Shown one piece after another: positions 1 to 6,023 of a DNA stretch of 25,005 nucleotides (its first letter is position 1; every line of letters starts with the position of its first letter). Source of the stretch: a virus. The position numbers were made by a program, and so were the translations under genes. Below the pieces are notes generated by a model. It was not told the DNA's origin, made no database searches, and worked only from the letters and a program-made list of their open reading frames with translations. The stretch is taken from positions 1 through 25,005 of IMG/VR virus record IMGVR_UViG_3300010373_000128; one strand, 5' to 3'.

Positions 1-182
1 TCAGTCTCAGGCGCACGATATTTTGCTTCGCGGCTATCCTGAAAAATCAAAGGCTTCTCAAGTTCATCCGCCAGCGCCGTTGCGTCCTGTGCAGGGGGCA
101 TGGTGCAATATCCGCCTTTCATGTAAGCGCATTCCGGATTGTGGCGAGGCGAGCAGGAGCAGTTGTCCTGTGCAGGGGTCAT
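1..182 (-). CDS. Partial small Cys-rich phage protein (3' end outside window)
   Basis: Leftward ORF that runs off the left edge; the first 60 codons are visible. The N-terminal part is cysteine-rich (CSCSPRHNPEC, then GGYC), which suggests metal binding, followed by a more charged part (ADELEKPLIF). I do not recognise the family. A stop lies three codons upstream of the ATG at 182, so that is the earliest start. A second in-frame ATG at 101 is also possible: the segments after both ATGs share an almost identical sequence (MTPAQD and MPPAQD). The ATG overlaps the stop of a 17-codon ORF at 179-232 in the ATGA manner typical of this genome. No strong Shine-Dalgarno sequence is visible. It lies downstream of the methyltransferase in the same direction. 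Confidence 0.6.
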   Translation of the reverse strand, partial: MTPAQDNCSCSPRHNPECAYMKGGYCTMPPAQDATALADELEKPLIFQDSREAKYRAPET

Positions 183-232
183 GCTTGCTCATCGTTGAAA
201 TAATCCCACTTGTTCAAAACCCAATTCCACAC
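179..232 (-). CDS. Possible 17-residue ORF between methyltransferase and partial gene
   Basis: GTG-initiated ORF (MWNWVLNKWDYFNDEQA) whose TGA overlaps the ATG of the next gene as ATGA. In-frame sequence upstream of the GTG stays open for nine more codons, back to a TAG. The aromatic-rich composition is not random-looking. It has no clear ribosome-binding site and may only be a coupling leader or chance. Low confidence. Confidence 0.25.
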   Translation of the reverse strand: MWNWVLNKWDYFNDEQA

Positions 233-242
233 AACGAAGCCG

Positions 243-1577
243 TCACGATACGCGTGCTGCTACCATAGCAATGGCGTCCTCTAGGTCGAATTGTGCATTA
301 TCATTAGCCGGTTGCTCCGCAACTGGCATAGCATTGAACCGCGCTCCGATATCAGCGATGTATTCTTTCTCGCGTTCCATCAGGTAGCAGTTGAAGCCCT
401 CAAGGTACGCGGCCTCGCCTGTGGTGCCGCTACCCGCGAACGGGTCTAGGATCGTTCCACCGGGAGGCGTAATGAGCCGCGCAAGATACCGCATCAACGC
501 AACCGGCTTCACTGTCGGGTGCTTGCTGTTCGCGCGATCTGTCTTGTTGGCTTTGGCTTGGTAGAAGAAACGGGCGGCAGAGCCTTCATCGCCGTAACCC
601 GGTTGCTGTGCAACCGCGCCGTAATGTCCGAAACAAGCACCGTCTACGCCTTTGCGTCCGAACTGGCCGCCTTTCCTATCAGGAAACGCACTCACAACCT
701 CATCGCTGCCATCGGTAATGACGTTGGCGGGAAAGCGGCCAACAGCGGCCCGGCCGCTGTTCTCTGCACCTTTGAATTGTCCGTAAATCTCGTTGCTAGA
801 GGCGCTGGCGTTGTGCCGCAATTCGTCACCAACCCTACACCCGTCAATATTGATCGCGCCCGTTCCCCACTTGAGCACGTTCGCGGCAACCGTCTTTTCA
901 GACAGCGGCTTGCGAGCTAATACAATCGGCTCGTTGGCGGGCTTTAACGCTGTGCCCCAGCCTTGCCATTCAAGTGCCTCGGCGCATGGTGCTTCCGGCC
1001 GCCCGGTGATACCGTTCATTTTTGAGCCGCCACCGTTGTCGTAGTCGACACGACCGCGCCCGCTCGGCTCGTAATTCTCACCCATGGCGAGCTTGCGAAT
1101 ATCTTCGGTGCGCGCCGAGCCTAATTTGATCTTGGCATCGATGCCTTTAAGAACGTCATGCGACTTAGGAAACCCGCTGCCGTAGAGCCACTGAATCATG
1201 TCGCGGATTTCAAAGCCCGCGTCTTCTACGGCACAGGCCATCCGGTGATACGTTCGCGTACCGCCGAATGATAGAAGGTGTCCACCGGGCTTCAGGACGC
1301 GCAAGCACTCGCCCCAAAAGCCGGGGTCGTTCACTACCTCGCCCGTGTCCCAAGTCTTGCCCATAAAGCCCTTTGAGGCTCGTGCATAGGCTTCGTTGCC
1401 CTTGGCCGGTGCAGCGTTCGCGCCGCCGAAGCGCTTGACGATGGACACGAGCGCGTAGGGACCATCAGTTAAAATGGCTTCGATCGAGTTATCGGGAGCG
1501 TCTATTAAAATCTCACGATTGTCTCCACCAAACAATGTAACGCGGCCACCCAAGAATTCGTCGACAGAATAAGTCAT
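243..1577 (-). CDS. Orphan DNA methyltransferase, beta class (N6-adenine or N4-cytosine)
   Basis: A 444-residue SAM-dependent DNA methyltransferase. Motifs run in the beta-class order IV - target recognition - X - I. The catalytic motif IV position reads TDGPY (residues 37-41) instead of DPPY. HPTVKP (about 353-358) is the motif X region, and DPFAGSGTT (about 378-386) is motif I, which binds SAM. A longer reading to 1754 exists, but its first 59 residues overlap the upstream lipoprotein gene in another frame and look non-coding. The ATG at 1577 sits 40 bp after that gene's stop with an AGGG just upstream. No restriction endonuclease is adjacent, so it probably protects phage DNA or alters regulation. 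The proline-to-glycine change in motif IV could affect catalysis. Confidence 0.9.
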   Translation of the reverse strand: MTYSVDEFLGGRVTLFGGDNREILIDAPDNSIEAILTDGPYALVSIVKRFGGANAAPAKGNEAYARASKGFMGKTWDTGEVVNDPGFWGECLRVLKPGGHLLSFGGTRTYHRMACAVEDAGFEIRDMIQWLYGSGFPKSHDVLKGIDAKIKLGSARTEDIRKLAMGENYEPSGRGRVDYDNGGGSKMNGITGRPEAPCAEALEWQGWGTALKPANEPIVLARKPLSEKTVAANVLKWGTGAINIDGCRVGDELRHNASASSNEIYGQFKGAENSGRAAVGRFPANVITDGSDEVVSAFPDRKGGQFGRKGVDGACFGHYGAVAQQPGYGDEGSAARFFYQAKANKTDRANSKHPTVKPVALMRYLARLITPPGGTILDPFAGSGTTGEAAYLEGFNCYLMEREKEYIADIGARFNAMPVAEQPANDNAQFDLEDAIAMVAARVS

Positions 1578-1617
1578 GATGCTATGTTGCCCTGTGCTTC
1601 TTTCACTGGCGTAATCA

Positions 1618-2133
1618 TCACTCACCGACCGAAGGCATTTCAAAGAGATACACCATAACATGAGGCTCAACATACGTCGGCGATAATGCTTTCGTTGTCG
1701 GGTTGAGGCAAAGAATCCAAGTGCCGTCAGCACTGGCCGGTGAGAACAGCGCATTAGGGTCAGCTTGTGGCAGTGTAACGTTTCCCTTATCCGATGTTTC
1801 GGAATAACCCGGAACGCGCATAGGATTCGTGAACTGCGTTGCGTAGGGAATACCGAACCCGCTTGAAGTCGTTGGGCAAACCTTGTGGCGCTTGCCGTTC
1901 ATATCCAACGTATAGGTGTAGGTAACGAGATTGGCAGAGTCGCGGAGTTCAAAAATTGCCTTAAGCTGGCGCTTCTCCGTAAAATTAATGATGGCAGGCA
2001 TACCAACCGTAACAGCGGCGTGTTGTGCCAATTGTTCTTGCTGTCGCTCTTCGATCGCAGTAGACGACGCTACTGCATCACAACCGGCCAAAACAGAACA
2101 CGCGGCCAGAGCTAAAACAATTTTCCTAAACAA
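1618..2133 (-). CDS. Phage lipoprotein of unknown function (TTG start)
   Basis: A 171-residue protein with a lipoprotein signal: FRK, a hydrophobic stretch, then lipobox LAGC with the lipidated cysteine at residue 18. The mature part is mostly polar (FTEKRQLKAIFELRD, GFGIPYATQFTNP) and resembles a lipoprotein type often seen in phages beside a membrane-anchored partner; its function is unknown. I chose the TTG at 2133 because GGGAGG lies 5 bases upstream and it puts the signal peptide at the N-terminus; an ATG at 2244 would bury it behind 37 residues. The TTG follows the stop of the upstream membrane gene by one base, so the two are probably translationally coupled. Confidence 0.8.
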   Translation of the reverse strand: MFRKIVLALAACSVLAGCDAVASSTAIEERQQEQLAQHAAVTVGMPAIINFTEKRQLKAIFELRDSANLVTYTYTLDMNGKRHKVCPTTSSGFGIPYATQFTNPMRVPGYSETSDKGNVTLPQADPNALFSPASADGTWILCLNPTTKALSPTYVEPHVMVYLFEMPSVGE

Positions 2134-2134
2134 G

Positions 2135-2455
2135 TTAACCTCCCAACGAGTTGATGAATACCTGAAGATCGATCGGCAGTAATTCACGATTGCCAGCGTC
2201 CGCTTCGTGTAGAGCAAAGGCGCGAATAGTCGCGCGTTCGTCATCCGTCTTGGCCTGCAGGTATTGGCGCTTGAAGCCGTACATTTCGCGCGTCTGCGCT
2301 TCGCTATACGCCCGCGACTGAATCATGGTGTCACGCCGCACAATCTCATAACGCGGCGCGAAAAACCCGTAACTCATAAGTCCCGCGTAATTCAGGCCGA
2401 AACAAACCACTACCGTTAGCGCCAGAGCGCCGACGATTCCAAAAACTGCTTTCAT
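2135..2455 (-). CDS. Membrane-anchored phage protein of unknown function
   Basis: A 106-residue protein with one N-terminal transmembrane helix (about residues 4-24, GALALTVVVCFGLNYAG) and a charged, probably helical, soluble domain (RYEIVRRDTMIQSRAYSEAQ, then QAKTDDERATIRAF). Small phage proteins with this layout are common and unnamed. AGAGGAAAGC precedes the ATG. It is immediately followed by the lipoprotein gene. A membrane protein plus lipoprotein pair recalls inner/outer spanins, but the lipoprotein is far longer than usual and no endolysin or holin is nearby, so I do not call it a spanin. Confidence 0.75.
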   Translation of the reverse strand: MKAVFGIVGALALTVVVCFGLNYAGLMSYGFFAPRYEIVRRDTMIQSRAYSEAQTREMYGFKRQYLQAKTDDERATIRAFALHEADAGNRELLPIDLQVFINSLGG

Positions 2456-2862
2456 GCTTTCCTCTGAAATAAAAACCGGTTACTTTCCACCGGCAAAGTC
2501 ACGCATCTAGGCGACCCGCGTTCGGTCCAGTTTTTCTAAGGTTTCACTGTGCTATAATGAGGTTGGTTTTAATCGCGCTTCATGACTGCACCTATCTAGG
2601 TTTGGCCGGAGACCATTCGTCCGGGTCCATATCTCAGCATCGTTTTCAAAATCTATTTTTCAATCTAGGTTTTCAAAATCCCGGCTTTACGGGATGCGCG
2701 ATACTAGAACGGAACAACCTCCTATGTTGGCGAGTACGTTTCGTGGGGCCGTTAGCCGGTCACATACGCGTAGTCGCTTTGGTCTATACCGGCCGCAGCC
2801 AGTCATAATAACGGTGCAGCCATCGCGCGGTTTTTGATCCCGGCATGATATTCGCGGCACCG
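2456..2862. other. Non-coding stretch between two leftward gene groups
   Basis: No convincing gene longer than about 20 codons is seen here. A 20-codon leftward ORF (2784-2846, MPGSKTARWLHRYYDWLRPV) is open but lacks a good ribosome-binding site. A direct repeat GTTTTCAAAATC occurs at 2642-2653 and 2669-2680, the second abutting a hairpin (2678-2695). On the leftward strand an AGGAGG at about 2721 has no fitting start codon. A perfect TATAAT lies on the + strand at 2553-2558 with no gene behind it. The region probably contains the promoter of the 2455 gene, but I cannot place it with confidence. Confidence 0.4.
2678..2695 (-). terminator. Possible leftward intrinsic terminator
   Basis: ATCCCG (2678-2683) and CGGGAT (2690-2695) form a perfect 6-bp stem around a 6-base loop. 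Read leftward the stem is followed by TTTTGAAAACC, a short T run. It would end transcription of the 2863-3789 small-gene cluster before the membrane protein/lipoprotein genes. The stem is short and the T tract weak. Confidence 0.35.
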
Positions 2863-3093
2863 CTAAATAGAATTTCTTGGGCTGTCCTTGCCGTCCTTGT
2901 CGCTGGCACAGCGGATATTCCGCACGGTGTAGCCGGGCAGCAAACGCGGCGCGATAATCTGTTGAGCCATCAGATAACAAACCTCTTCGCTGCTTTCAGC
3001 GCGAGCAATAACCTGTTCCTGACAAAACTCGATTGCTGGCATTCCCGGCGATACAGTCGCCATGTGGCAGAGCGTGGCTAGCATGGTAATCAC
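2863..3093 (-). CDS. Small hypothetical phage protein
   Basis: A 76-residue protein, family not recognised. It contains CATVSPGM-like polar sequence, a region ending CYLMAQQIIAPRLLPGY and a basic, lysine-rich C-terminus. The GTG start overlaps the stop at 3090-3092 of the frame continuing from the gene interrupted at 3207 (GTGA), so its expression may depend on ribosomes reaching that point. An alternative ATG lies 9 bases into the gene. It is last in the coupled leftward cluster that starts at 3789. Confidence 0.6.
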   Translation of the reverse strand: MITMLATLCHMATVSPGMPAIEFCQEQVIARAESSEEVCYLMAQQIIAPRLLPGYTVRNIRCASDKDGKDSPRNSI

Positions 3094-3206
3094 GCCGCGT
3101 TCTCCATATTGTTTGCATCCTCTTGCGCCCCTAGCAGCGCTTCAAAGTCGGGGTCGCCGGTTTCAAGAAAATTGTAGATGCCGTCTGCAGCAATGGTGGG
3201 GGCAAT
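3090..3206 (-). pseudogene. In-frame remainder of the amber-interrupted 3485 gene
   Basis: Directly after the TAG at 3207-3209 the same frame stays open for 38 codons, reading IAPTIAADGIYNFLETGDPD and onward to a TGA at 3090. It has no start codon of its own near its beginning, its codon use is gene-like, and its stop overlaps the GTG of the next gene. A C-terminal block of the type 'NFLETGDPDFEALL' is what proteins with the CGTVACIGGW motif usually carry after the point where this protein stops (family recollection, not a search). This is best explained as the original C-terminus of the upstream gene. Confidence 0.65.
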
Positions 3207-3485
3207 CTAACTCCAACCAACGTCATCAGGATAATAAAGCGGATAGATGGATTCGGCGCAGTTGCGAACGTACGTGTCCGCGCCGCCGACCGTCATCCCC
3301 ATTTCAATACCTACCCATCCACCAATACAAGCGACGGTGCCGCACGCGTGAGGTGAACACGTAACGTGCATGTCGAAGATTTTGCCGTTCTCTTCTGTGC
3401 ACGATCCGCTCGCCAGCCCTGCCGCCACCGATTGGAGTGCCAACCATTCGGCGTCCGTGATTTTCAATTCCGCTGCGGTTTTCAT
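3207..3485 (-). CDS. Small phage protein with CGTVACIGGW motif, cut by amber codon
   Basis: A 92-residue product. The central sequence FDMHVTCSPHACGTVACIGG is typical of a widespread small phage/bacterial family of unknown function, with cysteines that may bind metal. It ends at TAG after YPDDVGWS, but the reading frame continues open to 3090, so the full-length protein would be about 131 residues. The ATG at 3485 overlaps the TGA of the preceding gene (ATGA), and an AGGAAAGC lies in front. Member of the leftward coupled cluster. Whether the TAG is a nonsense mutation, a sequencing error or is read through cannot be told from sequence alone. Confidence 0.8.
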   Translation of the reverse strand: MKTAAELKITDAEWLALQSVAAGLASGSCTEENGKIFDMHVTCSPHACGTVACIGGWVGIEMGMTVGGADTYVRNCAESIYPLYYPDDVGWS

Positions 3486-3631
3486 GCTGCTTTCCTGATT
3501 TCAAAATCGCCACGCTCTGCACGCGCCTCACTGACGTATGAGAGCCAAATCTGTTTTCCGCTCGCTATGGTGAGGGGATTGAAACCGGCTGCGGTGCACA
3601 GCTCTATTGCGCGTTGCTCTACGAGCGTCAC
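3482..3631 (-). CDS. Small hypothetical phage protein (49 residues)
   Basis: GTG-started ORF encoding MTLVEQRAIELCTAAG...YVSEARAERG...RKAA. The GTG overlaps the upstream TGA (GTGA) and the TGA overlaps the next ATG (ATGA), which supports it as a real gene in a coupled cluster even though it is short. It is predicted to be soluble, mostly helical with mixed charge. No family recognised. Confidence 0.65.
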   Translation of the reverse strand: MTLVEQRAIELCTAAGFNPLTIASGKQIWLSYVSEARAERGDFEIRKAA

Positions 3632-3789
3632 GACACCAACCCCTGCCGCAACGGTTCGGACAGCGAACCCCGCACCACTTCCGGCCAGTGCTCAATGATT
3701 TCTTCTGCGGTGAATTCACCGCACGAAAAAAGCACGTCGGGCTTTTCATGCCCGCGTGCTAGTTCTCGCATTCTTTGAAGGTTCGTCAT
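3628..3789 (-). CDS. Small hypothetical phage protein (53 residues), first of leftward cluster
   Basis: ATG-started ORF (MTNLQRMRELARGHEKPD, later FTAEEIIEHWPEVV). It is acidic and helical, with no family recognised. It is the first gene of a cluster of four or five leftward genes joined by 4-base overlaps. Its AAGGGA ribosome-binding site lies inside an inverted repeat (3793-3818) and a probable repressor operator (3818-3838) is 29 bp upstream, so this cluster appears to be under its own regulated promoter. Confidence 0.65.
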   Translation of the reverse strand: MTNLQRMRELARGHEKPDVLFSCGEFTAEEIIEHWPEVVRGSLSEPLRQGLVS

Positions 3790-3792
3790 TTT

Positions 3793-3818
3793 CACGGTTC
3801 CCTTATTGTGGGACCGTG
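3793..3818 (-). promoter_or_regulatory. Inverted repeat over the ribosome-binding site of the 3789 gene
   Basis: CACGGTTCCC (3793-3802) and GGGACCGTG (3810-3818) form a hairpin of about 9 bp with one bulge and a 7-base loop. On the leftward transcript it contains the AAGGGA that should serve the ATG at 3789, so folding would hide the ribosome-binding site. It could equally be a protein-binding palindrome next to the operator. Confidence 0.5.
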
Positions 3819-3838
3819 TGTAACTAAATTCGCTACAA
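3818..3838. promoter_or_regulatory. Probable repressor operator upstream of leftward small-gene cluster
   Basis: On the leftward strand the core reads TGTAGCGAATTTAGTTACA, an imperfect palindrome with arms TTGTAGC and GTTACAC around 7 bases. The arms and spacing match the site at 5048-5068 between the repressor and the rightward operon. It overlaps the stop codon of the 4138 gene and lies 29 bp before the next start, where a promoter would be expected. Confidence 0.65.
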
Positions 3839-4138
3839 AACGCAAGCCGGTTTTAGAAAATAGTTACAATCCTGTTTCTTAACCTGCCTCTCGTGCCACT
3901 CCCGCTTCATATTTGTAAAGCGGATAGAGGAGTCCGGGTCGGTACGATTCGCCCAAGCCAAGAGGGCTGTAAGCCTCTCCCGATCCTTTTTGGATTGGGA
4001 CAGCGGAAGGTAACTATCTATACGAAACTGATTTTCTTCAACGCATTTCCAGACGTACCAAACGGCAGACAAAGTGGCGCACGCTTTCACATATTCTTCG
4101 TAATCGAACGAAGACAGTTCAATACAGGCTAGCGGCAT
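3833..4138 (-). CDS. Hypothetical protein next to the repressor
   Basis: A 101-residue protein rich in aromatic residues (FDYEEYVKACATLSAVWYVW, then WANRTDPDSS and KREWHERQVKKQDCNYF). It is probably soluble and helical. No recognised family. AAGGGGAT lies upstream of the ATG. It follows the repressor gene in the same direction after a 102-bp gap and could be co-transcribed in the lysogen, which would make an immunity, exclusion or host-modifying role possible; that is inference from position only. Confidence 0.7.
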   Translation of the reverse strand: MPLACIELSSFDYEEYVKACATLSAVWYVWKCVEENQFRIDSYLPLSQSKKDRERLTALLAWANRTDPDSSIRFTNMKREWHERQVKKQDCNYFLKPACVL

Positions 4139-4240
4139 TACTTATCCCCTTGCACTATCAAATGCGAGCTATATTGCGCGCTTTGGTATCAAGGGTTGTG
4201 TAGCGATTTTGGAATCGGTTAACAACCGGAAATATACGGG
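4139..4240. other. Spacer between repressor and 4138 gene with degenerate operator half-sites
   Basis: Contains TGTAGC at 4199-4204 and AATCGGTTAACA at 4213-4224, which resemble the two halves of the repressor operator but lie too far apart for the normal spacing. CGGTT-AAC-AACCG (4216-4228) is also a small hairpin. Function uncertain: degenerate operator, or end of the repressor transcript. Confidence 0.3.
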
Positions 4241-4927
4241 CTACGAAAATATTCGTGTTGTCCGTCGTATAATTGCCACAACTCTAACGGTTTCATTTTC
4301 GGAACCGTTACCGCCCTTATTCTTTTTGCTATGATGAACAACCACCGGCTTGTAGCTGCTATTATCGCTACAAACGCGATACTCAGTTCTATCCGGCAGC
4401 TTGGACACTACACGCGCCGACAGTTCGATCAACCCGGCCCGGCTGCGCTCTATGATTACGCTCTGCCCTTCAATCGCTTCATAATTAGCTGGCGCTTGCA
4501 CACATATAACAATGTCGCCGTTTAGAATTCCTCCCTTCACCATCGAGTCACCTTTGAACGCATAAGCGATCGGTTTGGCGTCGGGAAACTGGATATCGTG
4601 CGGGGCCTCAATAGTTCCTAGGTCTTCAAGCTGCGGAAGGCCCTGCTCAAACCACAGGCCGAGTCCTATTTCTCTCTCTATATGTATCCACATTGATTCA
4701 GAGCCGAGAACTTGGGCGGCGCGAACGTTAGGAATCGGCTCTTCGAGATATTGAGAAACTGGCACAAGCTCTTCGCTCTTAACTTTACGGATTCCGGAAG
4801 TCATCTTGTGCACGGTAATGCGGTGCATGGGCTTTTTTAGCTTGAGTGCCTTTGTAAGAAACTCCGCCAGCCCGATCGCGCTCTTACCCTGCTTCTCAAG
4901 TCCGGATTTGATCCACTTTGCATACAT
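4241..4927 (-). CDS. Phage repressor, helix-turn-helix plus S24 (LexA-like) domain
   Basis: A 228-residue protein with an N-terminal DNA-binding region (about residues 1-62, with FLTKALKLKKPMHRITVHKM where the recognition helix is expected) and a C-terminal S24/LexA-type domain (about 110-222). The domain has the nucleophile motif GDSM (serine 128), NGDIVI (136-141) and a GQSVIIERSRAGLIELSARV segment. In self-cleaving relatives a catalytic lysine follows the E-T-T-V stretch; here the aligned residue appears to be arginine 172, with lysine 176 nearby, so autocleavage is uncertain. It is transcribed leftward, opposite the long early operon, as expected for a CI-type lysogeny repressor. Operators of matching sequence occur in the divergent region and elsewhere. 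It ends in TAG. Confidence 0.88.
   Translation of the reverse strand: MYAKWIKSGLEKQGKSAIGLAEFLTKALKLKKPMHRITVHKMTSGIRKVKSEELVPVSQYLEEPIPNVRAAQVLGSESMWIHIEREIGLGLWFEQGLPQLEDLGTIEAPHDIQFPDAKPIAYAFKGDSMVKGGILNGDIVICVQAPANYEAIEGQSVIIERSRAGLIELSARVVSKLPDRTEYRVCSDNSSYKPVVVHHSKKNKGGNGSENETVRVVAIIRRTTRIFS
4350..4373. promoter_or_regulatory. Operator-like palindrome inside the repressor gene
   Basis: Perfect arms TTGTAGC (4350-4356) and GCTACAA (4367-4373) separated by 10 bases, against 7 in the other sites. It encodes CSDNSSYK in the repressor, so the match could be due to codons. If bound, it could act as a roadblock or auxiliary site for autoregulation. Confidence 0.35.
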
Positions 4928-5118
4928 TACGTGTATGTACCCTCTCTTGAGCGATTCGCTGATTTGTCAATAGCCAACTTACAATACGCGGCTTGTGCAC
5001 CATTAGTTTCAGAGCGTCAAACTTTATTTCTAAAACCACCTAGTAAATTGTAGCTAATATCGTTACAACCCGCCCCATAATGTTGCTCATGTAGCTAACA
5101 AAGGCGGGGGTAGGCTAG
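4928..5118. promoter_or_regulatory. Divergent immunity control region
   Basis: AT-rich spacer between the repressor (leftward) and the rightward early operon. It holds the operator at 5048-5068, a further half-site ATGTAGC at 5089-5095, a CATAAT -10-like hexamer at 5076-5081 for the rightward promoter (the operator would cover its -35), and a perfect 11-bp palindrome AGCGATTCGCT at 4950-4960 close to the repressor start. On the leftward strand TTGACA lies next to that palindrome, but no well-spaced -10 is obvious. Confidence 0.65.
5048..5068. promoter_or_regulatory. Probable repressor operator in the divergent region
   Basis: The core TGTAGCTAATATCGTTACA is part of a 21-bp imperfect palindrome (TTGTAGC - 7 bases - GTTACAA). 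The same arms and spacing recur at 3818-3838 and, more loosely, at 22711-22729 and 22757-22775. Its position over the rightward promoter suggests the repressor binds here to silence the early operon. Confidence 0.7.
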
Positions 5119-5583
5119 GTGACTGATTCTGTTATCGCCCAAGGACTTAAACGGCAACTCGAATGTCCTGAGATTCACAAGAAAGTTGAGAAACTGACGG
5201 GTTCCAAGATCGGGTTCAATGAGTCCGTATATAATATGGTTACCGATCTCAAGGAACACGTACCGGAACTCAGCACACGCCAATTGTCAGTCTTGGTGGG
5301 TGTAAGCCGCACCGTCGTAATGAAGGCTCTCGATAATACCGTTGAACGCGAAGAATGGTCGGAAGAAGACAACCCCGCTTCCTGTGCAGCGGAACTTACC
5401 GCGCTTCGTGAGCACCACCCCGGCAGGCAATACGAAGACGATCCAGAGGCCGCCGCCGAGTCGACCGTTCCTGTTCTCTATACCGCACCATCCTTACGCG
5501 ATCCTTACAGGGTTGCGGATCAATCGCACACCGTCAAGCGTCCAATAACTCTTGCCACGTCGCCATTCAACGTCGCGGCGTAG
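5119..5583 (+). CDS. Small helix-turn-helix regulator, first gene of rightward operon
   Basis: A 154-residue protein. Residues 51-73 (LSTRQLSVLVGVSRTVVMKA) form a clear helix-turn-helix. The N-terminal third is helical and charged, and the C-terminal half is acidic and low complexity. The GTG at 5119 is used; the sequence before it is purine-rich (GGGGGTAGGCTAG). As first gene opposite the repressor it takes the place of a Cro- or CII-like regulator, though sequence similarity to those is not evident. Its expression should be controlled by the operator at 5048-5068. Ends in TAG. Confidence 0.75.
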   Translation: MTDSVIAQGLKRQLECPEIHKKVEKLTGSKIGFNESVYNMVTDLKEHVPELSTRQLSVLVGVSRTVVMKALDNTVEREEWSEEDNPASCAAELTALREHHPGRQYEDDPEAAAESTVPVLYTAPSLRDPYRVADQSHTVKRPITLATSPFNVAA

Positions 5584-5613
5584 TTTTTCTAAAACACAAC
5601 CCGGAGTCAACAC

Positions 5614-5838
5614 ATGCTTTCGATAAAGAAACTGTTTCGCACGCGTACCGTTGAGTCGATTACCGCTCCAATTACTTCGATCGTGACGGAGCTGAAAGAG
5701 CACGCTGAAGACAACGCCACGCTTCAGTCAATGCATGAAATGGCTGCGGCAGAAGCAACTAAGCTGGCCGAAGCCACCAAGACGGAAGCCGCCCGCGCTC
5801 TGGCCGCAGCCGATAAGTTCGCCGCGTTGGTGGCGTGA
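5614..5838 (+). CDS. Short coiled-coil phage protein
   Basis: A 74-residue protein: basic N-terminus (MLSIKKLFRTRTVESI), then a threonine/isoleucine stretch and a long alanine/glutamate/lysine-rich helix (about residues 26-74) likely to form a coiled coil. Proteins of this shape sit early in many rhizobial phage operons with no known function. CCGGAG lies about 8 bases before the ATG. The TGA overlaps the next start. Confidence 0.75.
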   Translation: MLSIKKLFRTRTVESITAPITSIVTELKEHAEDNATLQSMHEMAAAEATKLAEATKTEAARALAAADKFAALVA

Positions 5839-6023
5839 TGGAAGATTTTGATTTCGCTTTGGGCGAGCGCGTAGCAGTCGGCACGCAATCGGCCATCGTC
5901 ACCGGACAGGCGACGTTCGCGTACGAGCCTGACGCGTACCAGCTTCTTTTGACCACCGATGACGGCTTGCCGCTCAAGAAGTGGTTTGACAGCCATCTTA
6001 TTTCGAAAGTGAGGATGCAGTGA
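5838..6023 (+). CDS. Small beta-rich phage protein
   Basis: A 61-residue protein (MEDFDFALGERVAVGTQ...) with the pattern of a small SH3-like barrel: GERVAV, SAIVTGQ, YQLLLTTDDG, LPLKKWF. I took the ATG at 5838 (TGATG overlap with the previous stop); a GTG three bases earlier would add one residue. Similar GDRV/GERV openings occur in several proteins of this region. Function unknown. Confidence 0.65.
   Translation: MEDFDFALGERVAVGTQSAIVTGQATFAYEPDAYQLLLTTDDGLPLKKWFDSHLISKVRMQ

Noticed and set aside
23-268. 81-residue rightward open frame at the left edge
   Set aside because: Opposite strand to the coupled leftward genes, no ribosome-binding site, and it covers the end of the methyltransferase.
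1618-2455. Inner/outer spanin pair
   Set aside because: The lipoprotein is about 171 residues and not proline-rich, the genes are not nested, and no endolysin or holin is present.
2553-2558. Perfect TATAAT on the + strand
   Set aside because: No -35 at the right distance and no credible rightward gene downstream; probably chance in AT-rich sequence.
2687-2980. 97-residue leftward open frame
   Set aside because: Overlaps the better-supported 2863-3093 gene in another frame and has gene-unlike codon use in its second half.
3090-3485. Genome-wide reassignment of TAG to an amino acid
   Set aside because: TAG is the terminal stop of the repressor and of the genes ending at 5583, 10035, 10791, 21607, 22355 and 22643, all at sensible ends.
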